The position numbers and the translations under genes are program-made. DNA of 64,000 bases, from positions 87,453,868 to 87,517,867 of the forward strand of contig NC_084797.1 in the NCBI RefSeq assembly GCF_963169125.1, read 5' to 3'. The notes beneath the pieces were generated by a model. It was not told where the DNA came from. It saw nothing but the letters and a program-made list of their open reading frames with translations, and ran no database searches. Source of the stretch: Humulus lupulus. Lineage: Eukaryota; Streptophyta; Magnoliopsida; Rosales; Cannabaceae. Shown in pieces: positions 46,559 to 57,545 of this stretch. Within the stretch, counting starts at the first letter, position 1. Each line of letters starts with the position of its first letter.

Positions 46559-49412
46559 TTCTTGAGAAGGATTTGTCCTCAAATCGTCACCTACGTCAAA
46601 AGGACTCAGATCAGTAACATTGAAAGTAGCACTAACAACTCACCTGGTAAATCTAGTCAGTAGGCATTGTCATTGATTCGTTCTAGCACTTGAAATGGAC
46701 CATCTCCTCGAGGTAGCAACTTGGAACGTCTTTGTGCTGGAAATCTTTCTTTCCTCATGTGCAACCACACCCAATCATCGGGCTCAAAAACCTGCTTGTG
46801 ACGTCCCTTGTTAGCTTACTTGATGTATTGCTTTGTCCTCCTCTCTATGTTGAGCCGTGCCCTCTCATGGAATTGCTTCACAAATTCTGCCTTCTTCTTG
46901 CCATCTAAATTCACATGCTCAGAAACAGGTAAAGGTGATAAATCCAAAGGAGTTAAATGGTTAAAACCATAAACAATTTCAAACGGTGAAAACTTAGTAG
47001 CAGAATGCATTGAACGATTATAAGAAAACTCAACATGTGGTAAATAGTCCTCCCAAGTCTTAATGTTCTTACTAGCCCTCAACAAAGTGGATAAAGTTCT
47101 ATTAACTACTTCTGTTTGACCATCAGTTTGAGGGTGACAAGTAGTAGAAAACAACAGTTTCGTTCCAAGTTTACCCCACAACGTCTTCCAAAAGTAACTC
47201 AAGAACTTAGCATCCTGATCTGACACAATTGTCCTAGGCATCCTATGTAATCTCACAATCTCCCTAAAGAACAAATCTGCAACATTAGAAGCATCATCAA
47301 TTTTATGACAAGGTATAAAGTGAGCCATCTTAGAAAACCGATCTACAACCACAAAGATTGAATCCCTCCCACGCTTACTCCTAGGTAAGCCCAAAACAAA
47401 ATCCATCGAAATATCAACCAAGGGTGAACTGGGAATAGGTAGGGGCGTGTAAAGACCATTTGGCTGAACTCTCGATTTAGCCTGCCTACAAGTGACACAC
47501 CTACCACAAATTCGCTCAACATCTCGTTTCATGTGTGGCCAATAGAAGTGCTCCTATAACATAGCTAGAGTCTTAGCGACTCCAAAATGTCCCATCAACC
47601 CTCCACTGTGGGACTCCCGAACTAACAAATCTCTCAACGAACAATTAGGTACACACAACCGATGCTCCCTAAACAAGAAACCCTCATGCCTATAAAACTT
47701 TCCCTTAGCAGATTTTTCACAAGCACCATATATCTCCCCAAAGTCGTGGTCAACATGATAAAGTTCCTTAATGTGCTCAAAACCAAGTAATTTAGCATCA
47801 AGAGTAGAGATTAAGGCACACCTGAGTGAAAGTGCATCAGCCACCACATTCTCCTTACCTTGTTTATACCGAATGACATAAGGAAACGTCTCAATGTACT
47901 CAACCCATCGTGCATGTCTCTTGTTCAACTTATGTTGTCCTTTCAAATGTTTCAAAGATTCATGATTCGTACAAATCACAAACTCCTTCGGCCACAAATA
48001 GTGCTGCCATGTCTCTAAAGCTCGAACCAATGCGTACAACTCTTTGTCATAAGTGGGGTAGTTAAGTGCAGCCCCACTTAGCTTCTCACTAAAGTACGTA
48101 AGTGGTCTCCCATCCTGCATAAGAACAGCGCCAATACCTACACCAGAAGCATCACATTCGACTTCAAACGTGTTAGAAAAGTTAGGCAAAGCAAGTAAAG
48201 GAGCGTGAGTAAGCTTGTGTTTAATAGGCTGAAATGCCTCCTCTTTTGCTTCACCCCATTGGAATGCAACGTTCTTCTTGATAACTCCGGTAAGTGGAGC
48301 GGCGATGGTGCTAAAATCCTTCACAAACCTCCTGTAAAAGCTAGCAAGTCCATGAAAACTTCTAACATTACCTACACTGGAGGGGGTCGGCCACTCTTGG
48401 ATGGCTTTGATCTTCTCTTCATCAACCTCAATACCTGAAGCACTCACAACAAAACCTAGGAAAACAAGCTTATCTGTGCAGAAAGTAGACTTCTTGAGGT
48501 TAGCATATAACTTCTCTGTCCTAAGCACATCCAAAACCGAATGCAAATGTGAGGCATGATCATGCAAACTCTTGCTATAAATAAGAATATCATCAAAATA
48601 CACAACAGCAAATTTTCCAATGAAAGCACGCAAAACATGATTCATTAAGCGCATGAAAGTGCTAGGTGCATTAGTTAATCCAAAAGGCATGACTAACCAC
48701 TCATACAATCCATGTATAGTTTTAAACGCTGTCTTCCATTCATCTCCTTCTTTCATTCGTATTTGATGATACCCACTCTTAAGATCAATTTTAGAAAACA
48801 CACAAGAACCATGCAATTCATCCTATCATCTAATCGAGGAATGGGGTGTCGATATTTTACCGTTAGGTTGTTGATGGCTCGGCAGTCAACACACATTCTC
48901 CATGTCCCATCCTTCTTGGGAACTAGAATCACTGGAACAGCACAAGGACTCATGCTTTCTATCACATGCCCTTTCTCCATCAATTCTTCAACTTGCCTTT
49001 GAAGTTCCTTCGTCTCCTCCGGATTGCTCCTGTATGCTGGTCGGTTTGGGATTGAAGCATCGGGAAAAAAATCAATTTGATGTTCAATCCCTCGGATAGG
49101 TGGTAAAACATGTGGTACCTCCTCCGGAAACACATCCTTGAACTCCTGCAAAATAGAAACAACAACACTAGGAAACGAAGAATCAAGTTGGTTGGTGTTT
49201 AAAAGAGCCTCCTTGTACATGAGTACAATCATCAACCGTTTTGCAATCAATGCTACCTCACTTGTTTTTGCATAAAAGTTTCTTTGTTTTCTCTCTGATT
49301 TTCCCTCCTTGGCCGAACTCTTCTCTCTCACTTGATTCGACCATGCCCTCTGTTTGTCTCTCTTTTCCCTCACCTCATTCATCTTTTCACTCTCTTTCTT
49401 TTGCTCACTCAA
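46559..49412 (-). pseudogene. RT, RNase H and integrase of H
   Basis: After the charged linker, [12 protein letters not shown] leads into the RT ([43 protein letters not shown]), with a frameshift at ~48800; then [25 protein letters not shown] and [13 protein letters not shown]; RNase H ([24 protein letters not shown]). A CAG-to-TAG stop lies at ~47552. Integrase: [56 protein letters not shown] (DDE complete). TAA at ~46813, then the C-terminal domain (VFEPDDWVWLHMRKERFP, GDGPFQVLERINDNAY). Dead, but domain-complete. Confidence 0.9.
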
Positions 49413-50652
49413 TTTTTTTTATCACTCAATTCTTGCAACCTCACTTGATCTTCATATACTTGTTTTGGTGTCAACGGAGCTAGAGTGATTGTCCGTTGAC
49501 GGAGCGTGAATGAGTACTTGTTGGTGAAGCCATCATGCTGCACCCGCCGATCAAATTGCCAAGGACTTCCTAGAAGGAGATGTCCAGCATGCATTGGAAC
49601 CACATCGCACAATACTTCATCCTCGTATTTGCCAATTTGAAATGATACAACAACCTGCTTTGTAACCCTTACTTCACCACTATCATCCAACCATTGCAAC
49701 TTGTATGGACGAGGATGTCTAAGTGTTGTGAGTCCCAGCTTCTCAACCATAGAAGAACTAGCAACGTTAGTGCAACTACCACCATCAATAATAACACTAC
49801 ATACCTTGTCTTTCACATGACAACGAGTGTGAAAGATGTTCTCCCGCTGCACCTCTTCTTCCTCTTCCTTTGCTTGCAAATTTAAGGCTCGTCGTGTGAC
49901 TAGTGCATGCATCTCACCATATTCTGCCCCAAACTCCTCACTAGCCATAGAAGCGTCCTCCAATGGTGGCATGTCATCAAGATCATCTTCATCTTCAGAA
50001 TCTATCTCCCCATTATCCCGAGTTACCATAACTCGCTTGTTTGGGCATTGGCTAGGTATGTGTCCTCTCCCCTCACATTTGAAACACTTAATCTCACTAG
50101 AACGGGATGAAGTAGGGGCTGTTTTACCTTGAGAGGCTGTGGTTGTGGTGGCTGGTTTGGGCTCGGTTTTAGGCTTGTGAGTAAAAGGGTTTTCTTCTTT
50201 CTTTGAATAGTTCGTGTAGAATCCAAGAACATTACTTAGCTATGTAGATAGTAGTATAATAGTAATAATAGTATTATCTTTGTAACTGTGGACTTTTAGT
50301 TCAGACCGGGATTTATTTGGACACTCATAGTAGTATTTGTAGATTTTCTAAGTTTAACCTATAGTTTAAGAATATTAATTTTAACCTAAGGTTTGATTAA
50401 TATGACTGATATTGAGGATAATATTTAGTATACTATAAGGTTTAAATAAGAACCAATAGGATTATAGCACATGTTATGTATGGGTTATTAATGATTAAGT
50501 ATTTTGAGGATTAAATTTATTAAGGGTAAAGTTTGGATGCTCTAAGGTCAGTCAGCAGCTTTGAAAACGTTTGAGGGCTTAGTCAAGGCTGTTTACTCAA
50601 TTCAAATTAAGCTAAAAATGTGTAATTTTGTGTTTAAATAATCAGCGTATGC

Positions 50653-50778
50653 CGATATATCGCAGCTATAGGGGGCGATATATCGCAGCACGAAGATACG
50701 AAAAACCCGAAACGATGCACGTTTGCCTCGGGCATACTGGCCCAAGCGATATATCGCCTACAGGGGGCGATATATCGC
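50653..50778. promoter_or_regulatory. Four GATATATC palindromes in G's U3
   Basis: CGATATATCG at 50653-50662, then GCGATATATCGC at 50675-50686, 50746-50757 and 50767-50778; two pairs, each ~21-22 bp apart and the pairs ~70 bp apart. They lie ~190-310 bp upstream of the TATA box. The same arrangement is kept in J (56485-56610). Possible transcription factor sites; no factor is assigned. Confidence 0.6.
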
Positions 50779-50962
50779 CCCTCTCAGCACATTTTGAAAG
50801 TTTTCAAAATCATTTCCCATTCAAACCTTCAACCTCTTGATAAAGTCCAGCATCTTTTTGAACGAGTCTTCAGCCTCTGTTGAACGATAATTCAAATTAT
50901 TTTCACTTAAAAAGCCATTATTTTTATTCAAGTTAATTGAAGATCTCTTCATTCCTAAACTC

Positions 50963-50970
50963 TATAAATA
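50963..50970 (+). promoter_or_regulatory. TATA box of LTR G
   Basis: TATAAATA followed by GGACC, in the middle of the LTR where a U3 promoter is expected; conserved in J at 56797-56804. Confidence 0.6.
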
Positions 50971-51514
50971 GGACCTAGTACCCAGCCATTATTCAACTAT
51001 TACTCTAAGTTCAGAGGCTGCAAGTTGCTAGGTGAGTGTGAGAGTGTAAACACTTGGGTTGGGAATCATAAGCTTGATCATTATAAGCTTATCAAACACT
51101 TGGGAAGTAAGGTTTTATAGCATTTCGGTTCAAGGTTTAGATTGGTCTTACAAGTCTTCAAGGTATTTGCACACTCTAGTTCATTGGTATTATTTTATTT
51201 AAGTTCTCATAGTCTTCTACTCAGCCTTCTAACCTTATTCTTATTTTGGTTAGGAAATCTAAGTTTCTTGAGCACAAGGTTTTGGTAAGTATATTTTAAT
51301 AGTATAGCTCCTTCATCTCTTTCATCTCTTTTTCTTCAATAGACTCACCCTTTCATAAATGGCTTTTAGGAGTGTTCCAAAGTCCCAACTCTGTCCTCAT
51401 ATCCCAGTAACTTTGGTAAGGAAAATAGGATAGAATTTATATGTTATATGCTTTTATATGTTATCTTATGATTTTATGTTATGCAATATGTTATGATATG
51501 TATGATTGTAGACT

Positions 51515-51637
51515 TGGGCATATGACCCATATGACTAACAAGCCCCAATTAGATTATGGGCATATGACTTGCTTAGCTAACAAGACCCCACTAATGTATT
51601 GGGCATATGACTTGTTTAGTTTATGGGACCCCAAGTA
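51515..51637. repeat. ~43-bp triple repeat in G
   Basis: Three imperfect tandem units, each starting GGGCATATGAC and including 'ctaacaag.ccc'. Located after the TATA box in the transcribed part of the LTR. Confidence 0.65.
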
Positions 51638-53032
51638 ATAATGGCCATTATAGTATGTATGTGATATAAGTGTTATGTTATGTTATGTTTTTATGTTTTT
51701 ATGAAATTTATGTATATGGACTATGTGTTAGATTTTCCTTGCTGGGCATTAGGCTCACTCCTTTTTGTTTATATGTGCAGGAAAATAGTCTTAGTGGCGG
51801 GAAAGGTTCTTGGAAGCTTGGAGAATGTGTATTGAGGCGGAATGGATTCAAGAGACGAGCATTTCGATTCGAGGATGTAGTTTTGTTTCTTATGGTTTTT
51901 ACATGTATTTTTCCGCATTTTGTTATGTAAATCTCCTTTTAATTATGTCATGTTTTCATTTTAAAACAATGGGATCCCTTATCCTAACTTAAATTTTATG
52001 GAAGTTTAACTTTTATCTTTACAAGTTTCTTAATAAAGTTATGGTATTTTCTCTTGTAAGTTTTATAAAGGATTAGTGTTTATGTATAGTTTTCGTTAAT
52101 GTTCCATAAGTCTAGAGTAGTAGTTGGGTCATTACAGTTCGACCGCCAAGGTGCTGCACTTGGATTTTGTGGGATTTGTTTCGAATTTGAACTTGTACTA
52201 CCCCTCTTGAGCTGCCTCTCAACTTCATTGCCATATGCACCAAATCTTCCAATTCCACATAATGGTGTAGCTCAATTGTATTAGAAATCTCTCGGTTCAA
52301 TCCATTCAAAAACCTTGCCATTGTTGCCTCCCGATCTTCTTCCACATTGGCTCTAATCATAGCCATCTCCATCTCTTTGTAATACTCATCAACACTCTTG
52401 TAACCTTGACGAAGACCCTGCAGCTTAAGGTATAGATCCCGATAGTAATGAGCTGGTACAAAACGTCGCCTCATCACCCTCTTCATATCATCCCAAGTCT
52501 CAATAGGACGATCTCCATTTCACCTTCTGTTGATGCACAACTGATCCCACCAAACAATAGCATAATCAGTAAATTCAATTGCAGCAAGTTTTACCTTCTT
52601 CACTTCGGAGTAGTTGTGACAATCGAAAACCAACTCCTTCTTCTTTTTCCACTCAAGGTATGCTTCGGGATCACACTTCCCTTGAAATGCGGGGATTCTC
52701 ATCTTGATATTTCCCAAATTATTATCTACCCAGTTCCTAGCTTCTCTATCTCGGCCATACCTCCTATGGTTACCCTCTAAAATCCTATCAAACTCTTCAT
52801 CTAAATCTTCCCCTTCAAACTCTTTTTCACCCTCAACATCCCGTTGTTGCACCCTATTCCTCTGTGCCCTCCATTGCGTCCCCTCTTCTACCCTATCCAA
52901 CCTCTCATGTATTTGTTCACACTCCGCCCTCATCATCCTTCGCATCTCCCCCATTAATGCTTGAATTTGTAGATTCGAAACCTCAAGTGGTGGAATCTCA
53001 TTGCTTGCATTTTTCTCTAGATTTTGTGCCAT

Positions 53033-53899
53033 GATGGAAATCTGCAAAATAAGGTTAGAACAATATGGAGAAGAGACCTCACCACACTCCCTCATGTGTT
53101 TCACTCGAACAATATTTTCACTCAAATCCACTCGTGTTTCACTCAATTTCAATGGCTTTTACCCTCAAATAAGCTCACACGTCTGCCTTTTTCCACTCGT
53201 ATTCTTCTTTAAGCTCTTTCAAAACTAATCAAACGATATTATGGAGGATTCAAGTAGCAAATCAAACCAGAACAAACCAAACGAATATATATTTTTTTGC
53301 AAAAAATGATGATTTTTGATACACTTGCTTGAGGATTTGTCAAAAGAGCCTCTAGGATATAAGGAACAAGATTGGAACAAAATTTTTTAAGAGAGGTTTC
53401 CAGACTCTTGATTTTTTTTTCGGATCCTCTTGATTTTTCTTCTTCCTTCTTTTTTTTTTTTTTTTGATTTCTCAAATGTAGATACAAGAAACAAGAGAAT
53501 TCAAATTTGTGGAACTAGAATGATTCGAAAACAAGAACAACTCAGATTTCACAAAAGAACAAAAGAGACTCAATGCAAATTCGGATTTCCCAATAAGAAC
53601 AAGAGAAATCAATGTAAATTCGGATTTCACAATAAGAACAAGAGAAACTCAAGGCAAATTCAGATCTCACAATAAAAACAAGAGAAACTCAATGCAAATT
53701 CAGATTTCACAATAAGAACAAGAGAAACTCAATGCAAATTCGGATTTCACAATAAGAACCCTAATTCACGATTTCAGAGAAAAAAAATTAGAGGGATTTT
53801 CAGAAACCCTAATTCAAATGCACCAATTGAATAAAGAAACGAAAAGAAAACAAGGAAAAGGATATGCCAAACCGTATGAACCTAGGCTCTGGTACCAAC
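53033..53899 (-). other. 5' leader of H with primer-binding site and repeats
   Basis: Shorter than in A-D. It holds the pre-gag block, a T-rich run (53430-53465), the family minisatellite (53530-53765, units with 'caatgcaaattcggatttcacaataagaa') and the primer-binding site at 53897-53885, which has ACC where the others have ATC. Confidence 0.8.
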
Positions 53900-54535
53900 T
53901 GATACGAACCACACCAACAATCGTGACGAAACCCGAACCAAATCTGGAAAAACAACCCAAGAACACTCGAATTTGGAATGGAAACCGCTACCCAATGCTT
54001 AGCAAAGCATGAACCTTGGTATGGTGAAGACGCCACAAATGGGGATGGATTATCTGCTTGATAAGTCAGATTTGAACGCCACAAGGAAACCCTTGATAAG
54101 TTCGAAAAGTCTCTTCAAGAACTCAAGAAGAAAACTCACAATGTTTTTCATTCACCAAAATCTATCTGAATTCCAAACAATCCACAAGGCCTAATATAGC
54201 CGAAAAATACAAAGAGGGTTTTTTAGACGTATAAAAACCCTAAAATACCCATAATGAAAAAGCCCAAAACGACATGTCTTTGACTCCAACAAACACTCTA
54301 ATAATTAAAACAAATAATTAAAGTAAGGAATCAAGCTCCTAAACTGAATCAACTTTGATGAGCAGCACAAGCCTTTGTTCACCCTCAATAGTGAACTCAA
54401 CCTCTTCATGTTGTAGAATTCTCCGGACTAAGTTGTTAAGCACTTCTTTGAATCTCCTAGCTCGCGCCCTCGTCACCGGACCAACTGGAACTTGAATTGG
54501 ATCGTTAGTCTTGATGTCCTCATCACCTGTGGCCT
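53900..54535 (-). repeat. 5' LTR of H (636 bp)
   Basis: Inner edge is next to the primer-binding site; outer edge is followed by the TSD CCTGT. It has the long U3 type that encodes GPVTRARARRFKEVLNNLV when present as the 3' copy. Confidence 0.9.
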
Positions 54536-54540
54536 CCTAT

Positions 54541-55454
54541 CAGGTCTAGGAGCCAAACTGGTATCCGGGGTCTTCCTTTTCTGGTCACTGGGGCCTCCGC
54601 CCCTACTTACTCCTGAGAAGGGAGGTCCTGTCCTCCTCATATCTCTCTTGGCTGCATTATCACGCCAGCTCTTATTCTCAGCACCCTCTGCAGTAAGGTC
54701 TCTCCACTACCTGAGCGTATGTCGTCACTCCAGGTACAGTGGTAATTCTGACATCCCGGGCTATCATAGGCTGCAGCTCCTGAAGGAATCTTTCCTTCCT
54801 TGTCCCATCAGTGGGCACCAAGTCTGGAGCGAACTTGGCTAACCTGTCAAATTTCAGGGCATACTCGGTCACCGACATATTCCCTTGCAAAAGTTTACTG
54901 AACTCCTCAGCCTTTGTGACTTTAACAGCCTCATTGTAATACTTTTCATTAAGGAGGGTTTTAAACTCTTCCCAACCCATTATGGTTACATTTCTAGTTT
55001 GGGATACCACCTCCCACCAGATCCGGGCATCTTCCCGAAACATATACGTGGCACAGGCCACTCTTTCATTGCTTACAACTCTCATGAAGTCCAAAATAGA
55101 AGTAATCATGGCCATCCACTGTTCTGCCTTAAGTGGATCTGCCCCACCCTAAAAAACCAGAGGATGCTGCTTCCTGAACCGCTCATATACCAACTCCCAG
55201 CGGTTCAACAACTCTGTCTGCTGTTGTACGACCGGTACTGGAACAGCAGATGGGGCCCCTGAAGCAACGTTCCCCGCCGGAACCTACTGTTGCCTCAATT
55301 GTAGTATCTCTTCATTCTGTCTCTGCAGTTGAGCCTGCAAGTCTGCAAGCACCTGTTGCCAGTTTTCAGGGGCTGGCGGAGGGTTCTGATCCTGATCATT
55401 ACTTTCGGCCTGATTCCCAGCGTTGGCTGGCTCATTGGATTGCCCTGGAAGCAT
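54541..55454 (-). pseudogene. gag of X, N-terminal part
   Basis: Starts at the ATG 55454-55452 (MLPGQSNEPANAG). A Gln-rich coiled segment is followed by the Gag core (RWELVYERFRKQHP, PLKAEQWMAMITSILDFM, FKTLLNEKYYNEAVKVTKAEEF, RKERFLQELQP). In-frame TAG codons lie near 55287 and 55152, and a TGA near 54680. H is inserted at 54535/54536, so the knuckle region is found at 45939. Confidence 0.85.
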
Positions 55455-56037
55455 ACTTCTAAGTCTATTAAGCTTATCAGGTAGTAATAACAGTATCTCA
55501 CATCAACCCACAGTTCAAAACCGATCGAATAAGCATCCACATACACTGAGAATGCTAATAAGCATCCCAATAATTCACATTCAATAATCATGCTAATAAG
55601 CAGAGAAATTCATGCATCACCTAAACAAGATGCTAATAAGCATATTCTTTGGGATGCATAACCACTTAACAATGTTAATAAACATTTTCCTTGTGCATAC
55701 TACAGCGCTAATAAGCATCCTCCACCCAGGATACACATACAACACCGCTAATAAGTGTTTCTGACATTCATCAAGTTCAATGATGCAAATAAGCAATCCT
55801 ATAACATTTAAACACGCTCTCAACCTACATACAGTAGTCAAGGGCCAGGCCCTATCAGAATAACTCATGCTTCTTATTTAGACTAGCAGATAAAGCACAC
55901 ATAATTCATTTAAGCAAACATACACATAACTAAATTAATAGTTACCCAACCCTGAGTCGAGCTTGTCTTTTGCAGTGAATGTACATGCCCAATCCAACAT
56001 CAGGAACCCTTAAACCTTGGCTGCTCTAATACCAAGT
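55455..56037 (-). other. 5' leader of X with hairpin-motif array
   Basis: Non-coding leader between the primer-binding site (56034-56022) and gag. Between 55525 and 55795 the motif ATGCTAATAAGCAT (plus strand) or a variant of it occurs eight times at ~27-41-bp spacing. Each unit can fold as a short stem with a four-base loop. Confidence 0.75.
55525..55795 (-). repeat. Eight-unit hairpin repeat in X's leader
   Basis: Units at about 55525, 55552, 55590, 55630, 55671, 55705, 55744 and 55782. On the sense (minus) strand the consensus is ATGCT-TATT-AGCAT. The unit at 55671 reads AATGTT-TATT-AACATT, where a C-G pair has become T-A with the stem kept. W and Y have one copy each. Confidence 0.7.
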
Positions 56038-56044
56038 TGTAACA

Positions 56045-56992
56045 TGTAGAGTCCAATAACTTTACTTAGCTAAGATAGATAGTAGTATTATAGTATGTAT
56101 AGTATTATCTTTGTAACTGTGGATTTTTGGTTCAGACCGGGAATTATTTGGACACTCATAGTAGTACTTATAGATTTTCTAAGTTTAACCTATAGTTTAA
56201 GAATATTAAGTTTAACCTAAGGTTTGATTATATGTCTGATATTAAGGATAATATTTATTATACTATAAGGTTTAGATGAGGACCAATAGGATTTTAAGCA
56301 CATGTTATGAATGGGGTGATTAAGGATTAAGTATTTTGAGGATTAAATTTAATAAGGAGTAAAGTTTGAATGCTATAGGGTCAGTCAGCAGCTTTGAATA
56401 CGTTGAGGGCTTAGTCAAGGTTGTTTACTCCATTCAAACTTAGTTAAAAATGTGTAATTTCGTGTTTAAATATTCAGCGTGTGCCGATATATCGCAGCTA
56501 TAGGGGGCGATATATCGCAGCACGTAGATACGGAAAACACGAAACGATGCACGGTCGCCTCGGCCATACTGGCCCAGGCGATATATCGCCTACAGGGGGC
56601 GATATATCGCATCCTTCAGCATAATTCAAATGTTTTTGAATTCTTTTTCCTTTCAGCCATTCAACTTCTTCATAAGTTCAGCATCTTTTGAACGAGTCTT
56701 CAGCCTCTGCTGAACGATTATTAAAATTATTTTCACCTAAAAAGCTATTATTTTTATTCAAGTAAAATTAAGATTCCTTCATTCCCAAACTCTTATTATA
56801 AATAGGACCTAGTACCGAGCCATTATTCACCTTTTGCTCTAAGTTCAGAGGCTGCAAGTGCTAAGTGAGTGTGAGAGTATAAACACCTGGGTTTTGGGGA
56901 AATCATAAGCTTAAACATCATAAGCTTATCAAACACTTTGGGAAGTAAGGTTCTATAGTATTTCGGTTGTGGGGTAGATTGGTCTTACAAGT
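56045..56992 (+). repeat. Family 3 LTR J, left part, cut by E
   Basis: Starts TGTAGAGTCC right after X's 5' LTR stub; the preceding 5-mer is TAACA. It is collinear with G from 50215 to about 51151, including the four palindromes (56485-56494, 56507-56518, 56578-56589, 56599-56610) and TATA box (56797-56804), and stops at TTACAAGT where E is inserted. Whether J is a solo LTR or part of a full element cannot be seen. Confidence 0.85.
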
Positions 56993-57545
56993 TGATACGA
57001 ACCACACCAACGATTGTGGTGACACCCGACACCAAATATGGCAGCCACCAAGAACACACGAAATTGGAATGGTAAACCGCGACCCTATGCTTAACAAAGC
57101 ACGAACCTTGGTATGAGGAAGATGCCACAAACGGGGATGGGACTCAAGAAGAAAAAAACTCACAAATTTCATTTCATCATAATCTGATTTTTCCAAATGT
57201 TTTCAAGGCCTTATATAGCCGAAAAATACATCAAGACAAGCCCCTTTTGTCTTCCTAAAAACCGAAAAATAAAGACAACCTTTTGTCTTCCTAATGAAAA
57301 CTGAAATTTAAAGACAACCTTTTGTCTTCCTAATGAAAACCGAATATTAAGGACAAAAGGACTCTTGGACCCACACAAGTCAAGTGTTTGACTTTTCACA
57401 AAATAAACAAAGACTAAATAAAAAATACAAGATGACAAAATACAATAAGACTCATCAAGCTCCTAAACTGAGTATTTTGGCTCGCGCCCTCGTCACCAGA
57501 CCAACTGGAACTAGACTTGGATCTTTTGTATTGGTGTCCTCATCA
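56993..57545 (-). repeat. 3' LTR of E (553 bp)
   Basis: Shorter than other family 1 LTRs, mainly because ~75 bp are missing after ACGGGGATGG (57140), the segment with ATCCGTTTGATAAGTC in the others. Confidence 0.88.

Larger units (their letters stand above)
50215..52136 (+). repeat. Family 3 solo LTR G (1,922 bp)
   Basis: A single LTR, TGTAGAATCC...GTCATTACA, with a perfect TSD GTTCG (50210-50214 and 52137-52141) inside H's gag. It has a U3 with four GATATATC palindromes (50653-50778), a TATA box (TATAAATA, 50963-50970) and a GCTGGGCATTAGGCTCACTC stretch resembling family 2 LTRs (51741-51760), hence a distant relative. Solo state implies LTR-LTR recombination. Confidence 0.92.
49409..53032 (-). 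pseudogene. gag and protease of H, interrupted by solo LTR G
   Basis: Gag starts at the ATG 53032-53030 (MAQNLEKNASNE). A CGA-to-TGA change stops it at 52520-52518; the frame then continues from 52486 to 52137, where LTR G interrupts, and resumes at 50214 with signs of a frameshift near the insertion. From 50029 to 49409 it is open, with protease [15 protein letters not shown] and HLLLGSPWQFDRR. The zinc knuckle is CFKCEGRGHIPSQCP. A one-base loss in the A-run at about 49415 ends the frame. Confidence 0.88.
45945..54535 (-). mobile_element. Family 1 element H, full gag-pol, interrupted by G
   Basis: 8,591 bp including solo LTR G, with a perfect TSD CCTGT (45940-45944 and 54536-54540). It retains RT, RNase H and the full integrase that A-E lack. 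Primer-binding site TGGTACCAGAGCC (53897-53885). The LTRs (614 and 636 bp) differ by indels of about 40 bp and more, and the reading frame has many lesions, so H is older than A-D. The polypurine tract next to the 3' LTR has lost its G run. Confidence 0.93.
39839..56044 (-). mobile_element. Family 2 (Tekay/Del-like) element X, interrupted by H
   Basis: Minus-strand element with 3' LTR (39839-42302), polypurine tract (42303-42316), pol (42340-45944), gag (54541-55454), leader (55455-56037), primer-binding site TGGTATTAGAGCA (56034-56022) and the first seven bases of the 5' LTR (56038-56044), where family 3 copy J begins. H is inserted in late gag. The left flanking 5-mer is TAGTG (39834-39838); the right copy is outside the window. 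X is the only family 2 copy here with substantial ORFs. Confidence 0.88.
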
